A stretch of DNA of 9,802 nt from Nitrospirota bacterium (GTDB lineage: Bacteria; Nitrospirota; Nitrospiria; Nitrospirales; Nitrospiraceae): assembly GCA_016195505.1 (NCBI GenBank), contig JACPZN010000078.1, forward strand, positions 1-9,802, written 5' to 3'. Numbering within the stretch: position 1 is the first letter of the stretch; every line of letters starts with the position of its first letter. Both the position numbers and the translations under genes were made by a program. The notes beneath the pieces were generated by a model, which saw only the letters and a list, made by a program, of their open reading frames with translations, was not told where the DNA came from and searched no databases. Below, in pieces: positions 5,557-9,802 of this stretch.

Positions 5557-6618
5557 ATGAGGAGACGGAAGCTGACGATTTCGATATCTGTGTGTGCGTG
5601 TATGGTGTTCGGACTGCTGATGGGATTCTCTTATGGCGAGGCACAAGGGGAAAAGGCAGGAGGGGAGTACAAGCTCAAGATTCCTTTCGGCCTCGAAGAG
5701 TCTGCTGTGGTCATTCCGGCCGACAATCCTTTGACGAATGAGAAGGTCGAGTTAGGCCGGTTGCTGTTCTTTGACAAGCGACTGTCGCAGGATAACACCA
5801 TCGCGTGCGCGAGTTGCCACCTCGCGAAATTCGCGTTTACGGACGGCAAGCCAGTCTCCACGGGCATCCGAGGCCAGAAGGGCGGTCGCAGCGCGCCGGC
5901 ATCCTTCAACCGGGTGTTCAGCAGCGCTCAATTTTGGGACGGCCGGGCCGCGACATTGGAAGACCAATCGATCGGTCCGTTTACGAATCCGATCGAGCAC
6001 GGCTTTGCCAACTACGATGTGATGATGGCGAAGATGAAGAAGATCCCCGGCTACAGGAAACTCTTCATGCAAGTCTTCGGCGAGGATATCACGATCGGCA
6101 ACGTGGGTAAGGCCATAGCCAGCTTTCAGCGCACCGTCCTCTCCGGCAACAGCCCGGCCGACCGGTTCGATCAGGGACAGGAAGAGGGGGCCATCCCAGC
6201 AGGGGCTCAGCGCGGCCTGATCCTGTTCCGGGAAAAAGCACGGTGCACGAAGTGCCATTCCGGGTTCAACTCCACCGACGAAAAGTTTCACAACCTCGGC
6301 ATCGGCTGGGATGACAACAAAGTCGATCTTGGTCGCTACGTGGTGACCGGCAATGCCGAAGAAATCGGCGCATTCAAAACCCCGACCTTGCGGGAGATCG
6401 CCCGAAGCGCACCCTATATGCATGACGGGCGCTTCAAAACTCTTGAAGAAGTCGTGAATTTCTACAACAAGGGTGGTGTCAAGAATCCTCACCAAGACAA
6501 TCTCGTTATTCCGCTCGAGCTGTCGGAGGAGGAAAAGCACGATCTGGTGGAATTCCTCCACACACTCACCGGCGAAGGCTGGCAGCACGTGACGGCGCCG
6601 AAGTCATTTCCGAAGTAA
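5557..6618 (+). CDS. ccp: Di-haem cytochrome c peroxidase (CcpA/MauG family)
   Basis: The protein has a basic start and a hydrophobic signal segment (RRRKLTISISVCACMVFGLL). Numbered from the upstream ATG at 5551, it carries two c-type haem sites, CASCH at 86-90 and CTKCH at 232-236. It also has the family blocks LGRLLFFDKRLS, FWDGRAATLEDQ, GPFTNPIE, FKTPTLREIARSAPYMHDGR (M290, the usual ligand of the high-potential haem) and EVVNFYNKGG. It should reduce hydrogen peroxide to water in the periplasm using electrons from a small cytochrome c or other donor. Length (353 residues from 5557) is normal for the bacterial di-haem class. The start at 5557 is preferred on ribosome-site spacing; 5551 would add two residues. 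It lies downstream of the dps remnant and near oxyR, fitting peroxide control, and ends before a strong terminator. Confidence 0.94.
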   Translation: MRRRKLTISISVCACMVFGLLMGFSYGEAQGEKAGGEYKLKIPFGLEESAVVIPADNPLTNEKVELGRLLFFDKRLSQDNTIACASCHLAKFAFTDGKPVSTGIRGQKGGRSAPASFNRVFSSAQFWDGRAATLEDQSIGPFTNPIEHGFANYDVMMAKMKKIPGYRKLFMQVFGEDITIGNVGKAIASFQRTVLSGNSPADRFDQGQEEGAIPAGAQRGLILFREKARCTKCHSGFNSTDEKFHNLGIGWDDNKVDLGRYVVTGNAEEIGAFKTPTLREIARSAPYMHDGRFKTLEEVVNFYNKGGVKNPHQDNLVIPLELSEEEKHDLVEFLHTLTGEGWQHVTAPKSFPK

Positions 6619-6646
6619 CTCGTAAATCTGATCGCACGATGTAATT

Positions 6647-6686
6647 AGAGGGCTTCCTCCGACTGGTAGTCGAAGGAAGCCCTCTT
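6647..6686. terminator. Strong bidirectional terminator
   Basis: AGAGGGCTTCCT (6647-6658) pairs perfectly with AGGAAGCCCTCT (6674-6685). After one C/A mismatch, CGACT (6660-6664) pairs with AGTCG (6668-6672) around a GGT loop. Short T-rich sequence follows on the plus strand (TTCATTT), and the minus strand exits into TAATTAC. It sits 29 bases after the peroxidase stop and 35 bases beyond the stop of the convergent channel gene, so it likely serves both. Confidence 0.9.
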
Positions 6687-6720
6687 CATTTATCCGAACT
6701 GGAAGGATCTGGACTGGTCG

Positions 6721-7551
6721 TTAGGACGCGATCATCTCGATGAGATAACGACGCAGGATTGACTGTTCGATGCGGGATCGGCCACGATCCGGCGCAGGAA
6801 ACCGGAGTACGAGATGCATCGTACCTGGTTCCGGCAGTTGAATCGTGATTCGCGGTTCCGGCGAAGGCGCTTCGAGGAGATTCGTCTGCTCCAGTAATTT
6901 CATCTGGCGCGCTGCTTCTTCCATGAATTGTGCACATTCGGCCTTGGCAACCTCCAGCAGAGTCCGTTCGGCCTGCTGCCAATCCTCGCCAGCTTTGATC
7001 GGAATCACCAGCGTATACAAACCGTACTCTTGGCCAGGATTTTCTTTGATCAATGGATACGTAAACAACAGACTATTCGGGAAGATGGTTACGCGACCGG
7101 TATACAAATGAGCAGATTGCCCGGGGCCGATCTCTAACAATTTGGTCGCAAAGACGTCATGATCAAGCACTACTCCGCGGTGACCGGCAATTTGAATCCG
7201 ATCGCCGACGGCATAAACTTTTCCGCCAACCCGCAAGGCTGCGCCGCTCCAGCAGAGAAGGAGCTCTTTCGTCGCCAACACCAACGCCGCCGCCAATGCG
7301 ACGAGAGAAACGGCAAAGGCTTGCAGTTCGTGGGCCCAAATGATCACGAGGCCGATGAGAAAGGCGAACACGATCGAGTTTCTGGTGGTCACGACCCATC
7401 GCCGCTTTGATTCCATCGAGAGCGTCGGATTTTTTGAGATCCACCGCACCACCAGTGTTCTGGTAATCACCAGGGAGACCAATAGAATCAGAGACTTCAG
7501 CCCATCCAAGGCCACAAGGCTGTCGATCTGCAACCACCCGATTTGGGTCAC
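6721..7551 (-). CDS. MscS-type small-conductance mechanosensitive channel protein
   Basis: The 276-residue protein has about three membrane helices (roughly 16-37, 58-73 and 76-105). These lead into the MscS beta domain, recognisable by VGDRIQIAGHRGVVLDHDVF (115-134) and VTIFPNSLLFT (154-164), and then an alpha/beta C-terminal region. Members form homo-oligomeric inner-membrane pores that open under tension or act in specialised ion release. The third helix (VSLVALAAALVLATKELLL) is Ala/Leu-rich like the pore-lining helix but lacks the regular Gly/Ala pattern of E. coli MscS, so gating may differ. The start is GTG at 7551, supported by AGAGG about 8 bases upstream. It is convergent with the peroxidase gene and shares its terminator. 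No link to peroxide defence is evident. Confidence 0.85.
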   Translation of the reverse strand: MTQIGWLQIDSLVALDGLKSLILLVSLVITRTLVVRWISKNPTLSMESKRRWVVTTRNSIVFAFLIGLVIIWAHELQAFAVSLVALAAALVLATKELLLCWSGAALRVGGKVYAVGDRIQIAGHRGVVLDHDVFATKLLEIGPGQSAHLYTGRVTIFPNSLLFTYPLIKENPGQEYGLYTLVIPIKAGEDWQQAERTLLEVAKAECAQFMEEAARQMKLLEQTNLLEAPSPEPRITIQLPEPGTMHLVLRFPAPDRGRSRIEQSILRRYLIEMIAS

Positions 7552-7821
7552 GGTTATCCTCTTGTTTCGTTGTCGCGTTGTCCTCGGCGAAGGTCAGCGT
7601 ACACCGATAGCAATACCGGGTGGGCTACGCTACACCGGACGCGTTGACCTGCGCAACTCTCTTTGGTGCGCCACGCAGGGCTTGCTTCGTGCGTTCCACT
7701 TGCAAAATACTAGATTTGCCTCTCAAGTTTTCGGTACCTTAAAGATCTATGCTGTATGTCTTGCCCTCTCAGCGGACGTGTCGGATGGTGCCTGATGAGA
7801 GAGGGTAGGGGCGTTCAACGA
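7552..7821. other. Intergenic region with divergent leaders
   Basis: These 270 bases lie between the divergent starts of the channel and SUMF1-fold genes. No gene is seen. Structure visible: a 6-bp inverted repeat, AGCGTA (7596-7601) with TACGCT (7626-7631), each arm followed by ACACCG; an AT-rich stretch at 7702-7718 that may hold a promoter; and CCCTCTC (7764-7770) complementary to GAGAGGG (7799-7805), whose 3' arm overlaps the purine-rich ribosome site GAGGGTAGGGG (7801-7811). A frame is open upstream to 7756, but the signal peptide favours ATG 7822. Confidence 0.4.
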
Positions 7822-8796
7822 ATGATCCATACAGTCTTCATGGTCGTTCTTCTTGGTCTGCCTTTTACGCTCGGCTTCGCCGCAGCGAACGAGAGTCGGG
7901 TAGCCAGACAAGAGCTGGCACCAACGGCCTCATCGACGAGCGGCAAGCCGGATCCTCTCTCTGCTCCAGCCAAGCCCCATGCATCTGACGGCGAAACCAA
8001 GCCCGCCGACAAGACCAAGCCAGCAGCGAACAATGGTGTGGCCCAGAAGCCGGCCATGCCGGCCCCCCCTGCCGAAATTACCGGAAAGGACGGGGTTCCG
8101 ATGGTGCTGGTACCTGCCGGTGAATTTACGATGGGGAGCGATAAGGGCGATGAAGATGAATCACCCGTCCATCGTGTCTATCTGAACACGTTCTACCTCG
8201 ATAAGTTTGAAGTGACCAACGGACGGTTTGCCAAGTTTGTCGATGCAATCCAAAGCGAGCCACCCTGGGGGTTTGCGGATAAGGACACGCCTGTTGCCCA
8301 CGCAGATCGACCGGTGCGCTGGGTGAGTTGGATGGACGCGATGGGCTATTGCCTCTGGGCGGGCAAGCGCCTTCCAACGGAGGCGGAGTGGGAAAAGGCT
8401 GCGCGCGGGACTGATGGGCGAGTATACCCTTGGGGAAACGATCTGCCGACTCCGGTGCATGCGGTCTTTGGATTGAAGGAGGGCGGTGCCGAGACGGTGT
8501 CTTTGATCGGCAATCGCGACAGAGGGAAGAGCCCATATGGCGCGCACGATCTGGCTGGCAACCTCTATGAATGGGTGACAGACTGGTATGCGGAAGATTT
8601 TTATGCGAACTTTGCAAATAATCCGGCGATCAATCCGCGCGGGCCCAGTGAAGGCACGGCGAAAGTTCAGCGCGGTGGATCATACATCAACAATGCGTAC
8701 CGATTGCGGTCCTCCTTTCGCACAAAGGGCGATCCAACCGAGCAGGACCCGCACGTCGGCTTCCGTTGCGCTCAGGATGTCCCGAAAACGCCATAG
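7822..8796 (+). CDS. Secreted SUMF1/FGE-fold protein lacking the catalytic cysteines
   Basis: From ATG 7822 the 324-residue product has a signal peptide (about residues 1-21), then a Pro/Ala/Lys-rich low-complexity linker (about 30-85), then a complete formylglycine-generating-enzyme-type domain (about 91-318). The domain shows GVPMVLVPAGEFTMGSDKGD, YLDKFEVTNGRFAKFV, PVRWVSWMDAMGYCLWAGKR, LPTEAEWEKAARG, YPWGN, DLAGNLYEWVTDWY, QRGGSY and GFRCA. The two active-site cysteines of true FGE, in the segment after GGSY, are replaced here by N290 and L295. It is therefore unlikely to make formylglycine. Relatives serve as ergothioneine or pyoverdine enzymes, kinase partners or binding modules. Frames upstream (ATG 7795, 7756) would bury the signal peptide, and GAGGGTAGGGG lies about 10 bases before 7822. 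It is probably periplasmic. Confidence 0.9.
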   Translation: MIHTVFMVVLLGLPFTLGFAAANESRVARQELAPTASSTSGKPDPLSAPAKPHASDGETKPADKTKPAANNGVAQKPAMPAPPAEITGKDGVPMVLVPAGEFTMGSDKGDEDESPVHRVYLNTFYLDKFEVTNGRFAKFVDAIQSEPPWGFADKDTPVAHADRPVRWVSWMDAMGYCLWAGKRLPTEAEWEKAARGTDGRVYPWGNDLPTPVHAVFGLKEGGAETVSLIGNRDRGKSPYGAHDLAGNLYEWVTDWYAEDFYANFANNPAINPRGPSEGTAKVQRGGSYINNAYRLRSSFRTKGDPTEQDPHVGFRCAQDVPKTP

Positions 8797-8874
8797 CGGT
8801 ACCAAGTTTCTGGGTCTGAAAGGCAATACGATCAAAGTGCGGGATCGCCAGGAGCATGTAGCAAAAGGCAATCA

Positions 8875-9504
8875 ATGAAACGCTATTGTGTTAAGCAAGC
8901 CACCAGATTGAAACTGAGCCATTTCGACCCCGACGAGACCGGCGATTATAAGAAGAACGACGACGGCAAGGCCACGGCCAAGGCAGAGACGTCCAAGCTG
9001 ATCGCGAAGCTCGATGGCTTGCAGGAGCGCCTCTATGCCAATGCGAAGCAGTCCTTGCTGATTGTGTTGCAGGGCATGGATACGAGTGGAAAGGATGGCA
9101 CGATCAAGAGCGTGATGTCCGGTGTGAACCCGCAAGGGTGCAAGGTAGTGGCCTTCAAGGCCCCGTCCAAAGACGAATTGGCCCACGACTTTCTATGGCG
9201 TGTCCACCGTGAGGTTCCGCCGAAGGGGTTCATCGGGATCTTCAACCGATCACACTATGAGGATGTGCTGATCACACGGGTGCATGGCTGGGTGTCCGAC
9301 AAAGCGGCGAAACGGCGATTCAACCAGATCAAGGAATTTGAGGAACTTTTATGCGAAAACGGGACCGCCGTGCTGAAGTTCTTTCTCCATATCTCGAAAG
9401 ACGAGCAAAAAGAGCGGTTGGAAGCCCGCATTGCCAATCCGATGAAGCTTGAGACACCGCCGGCGCCCGAGGGTGTCGATTTTGCCAAGTTGAAGATTAT
9501 GTGA
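8875..9504 (+). CDS. ppk2: PPK2-type polyphosphate kinase, C-terminally truncated
   Basis: The 209-residue frame begins MKRYCVKQATRLKLSHFDPD and has the PPK2 kinase core: Walker A GMDTSGKDG (67-75), SGVNPQGCKVVAFKAPS (82-98), DFLWRVHREVP (105-115), FNRSHYEDVLITRVH (123-137), and FFLHISKDEQKERLEARI up to residue 186. PPK2 transfers phosphate between polyphosphate and nucleotides. Family members usually run about 260-300 residues and continue with a WKFSxxD...WDDY...APWYxIPAxxKWFR block. Here the homology stops at NPMK and an unrelated tail (LETPPAPEGVDFAKLKIM) ends the protein. About 60-70 residues, including part of the lid and the last helices, are gone, so activity is doubtful. The other frames of the tail do not contain the lost block. 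The stop overlaps the next start by 4 nt (GTGA). The ribosome site is weak (AAGG at 8866-8869). Confidence 0.87.
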   Translation: MKRYCVKQATRLKLSHFDPDETGDYKKNDDGKATAKAETSKLIAKLDGLQERLYANAKQSLLIVLQGMDTSGKDGTIKSVMSGVNPQGCKVVAFKAPSKDELAHDFLWRVHREVPPKGFIGIFNRSHYEDVLITRVHGWVSDKAAKRRFNQIKEFEELLCENGTAVLKFFLHISKDEQKERLEARIANPMKLETPPAPEGVDFAKLKIM

Positions 9505-9802
9505 AGACGCATATTGTCCGCTGGTTTTTTCGGCTGTTCATCGGTGGGATTCTTCTTGCCTCTGCGCTCGGCAAGTCGCTCAACCTGCCGGGATTTGTGG
9601 ATGTGCTGATCACCTATCAAGCGATACCGGCTTTGTTACTCTGGCCCATAGCTCTCCTGATTACTGGCTTTGAATGGTTACTCGGGGCCTGGGTCCTCTC
9701 AGGATGGCGGCTTGTGACGGGGGCCTTCTTTCGCTGGCCCTCTACGCAGGCTACGCGATCTGGATGATGTTATCGCTTGTTCGAGGCCTCGACCTTGCCA
9801 AC
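9501..9802 (+). pseudogene. DoxX/MauE-like membrane protein, frameshifted and cut by window end
   Basis: A GTG at 9501, overlapping the PPK2 stop as GTGA, opens a frame reading MKTHIVRWFFRLFIGGILLA, SALGKSLNLPGFVDVLITYQ, AIPALLLWPIALLITGFEWL and LGAWVLSGWRLVTG. The original frame then becomes non-membrane sequence and stops at 9767. One base out of phase, from 9725, the expected third helix appears (LLSLALYAGYAIWMMLSLVR) and runs to GLDLAN at the window edge. This is the DoxX/MauE-like layout (helices near 8-24, 44-62 and 72-90), and relatives I recall continue with a CGCFG-type motif just beyond this point. These proteins usually serve redox maturation or thiol metabolism in the inner membrane. 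The break lies at a G5 run (9719-9723) and is the only lesion seen, so a base-calling error is a real alternative. Confidence 0.7.

Noticed and set aside
5752..6588. Long open frame on the minus strand opposite the cytochrome c peroxidase
   Set aside because: The plus-strand frame has both haem motifs and family blocks; the opposite frame is a codon-bias shadow.
8819..8873. AAAGGCAAT repeated at 8819-8827 and 8865-8873 before the PPK2 start
   Set aside because: Only two short copies at irregular spacing; no support for a regulatory or att-type repeat.
9717..9727. Programmed -1 frameshifting at the DoxX-like break
   Set aside because: The site is not a canonical X-XXY-YYZ slippery heptamer and I see no downstream pseudoknot; a plain one-base lesion is simpler.

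Overview
This window looks like a chromosomal segment from a Gram-negative, aerobic or microaerophilic bacterium. Several genes resemble Nitrospira (Nitrospirota) proteins as I remember them: the Adhesin_E-type secreted protein, the very short CxxC zinc-ribbon protein, and the Dps and PPK2 variants. That assignment is recollection, not a search. The DNA is fairly GC-rich by eye. I see no rRNA, tRNA, CRISPR array, insertion sequence, integrase, attachment site or replication origin.

Layout. (1) 1-1516, plus strand: a candidate promoter, a membrane-anchored protein of unknown function, then a broken Adhesin_E-type gene with an in-frame stop and a frameshift. Its 3' end holds a 26-nt perfect palindrome and overlaps the stop codon of the next, convergent gene. 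(2) 1513-3058: a minus-strand HI0933/BaiN-type flavoprotein, divergent from a 56-residue zinc-ribbon protein on the plus strand. (3) 3138-4947, minus strand: exodeoxyribonuclease III (xthA) preceded by oxyR, whose redox cysteines fall at C199 and C208. (4) 4948-6618, plus strand: an intergenic control region, a dps remnant with a large internal deletion and a frameshift, and a periplasmic di-haem cytochrome c peroxidase. (5) A strong bidirectional terminator at 6647-6686 separates the peroxidase from a convergent MscS-type channel (6721-7551, minus). (6) 7822-9802, plus strand: a secreted SUMF1/FGE-fold protein lacking the catalytic cysteines, a C-terminally truncated PPK2-type polyphosphate kinase, and a DoxX/MauE-like membrane protein that overlaps it by 4 nt, is frameshifted, and runs off the window.

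Functional theme. The centre reads as a peroxide-defence neighbourhood. OxyR senses peroxide, the cytochrome c peroxidase reduces it in the periplasm, and XthA repairs oxidised DNA. The iron-sequestering DNA-protection protein Dps has been lost in place. The other notable theme is gene decay: four damaged or truncated genes in under 10 kb, three of them with a lesion equal to one missing base. I found no convincing new multigene system. The most useful observations are the decayed dps, the decayed Adhesin_E gene, the PPK2 fusion or truncation, and the unlisted zinc-ribbon gene.
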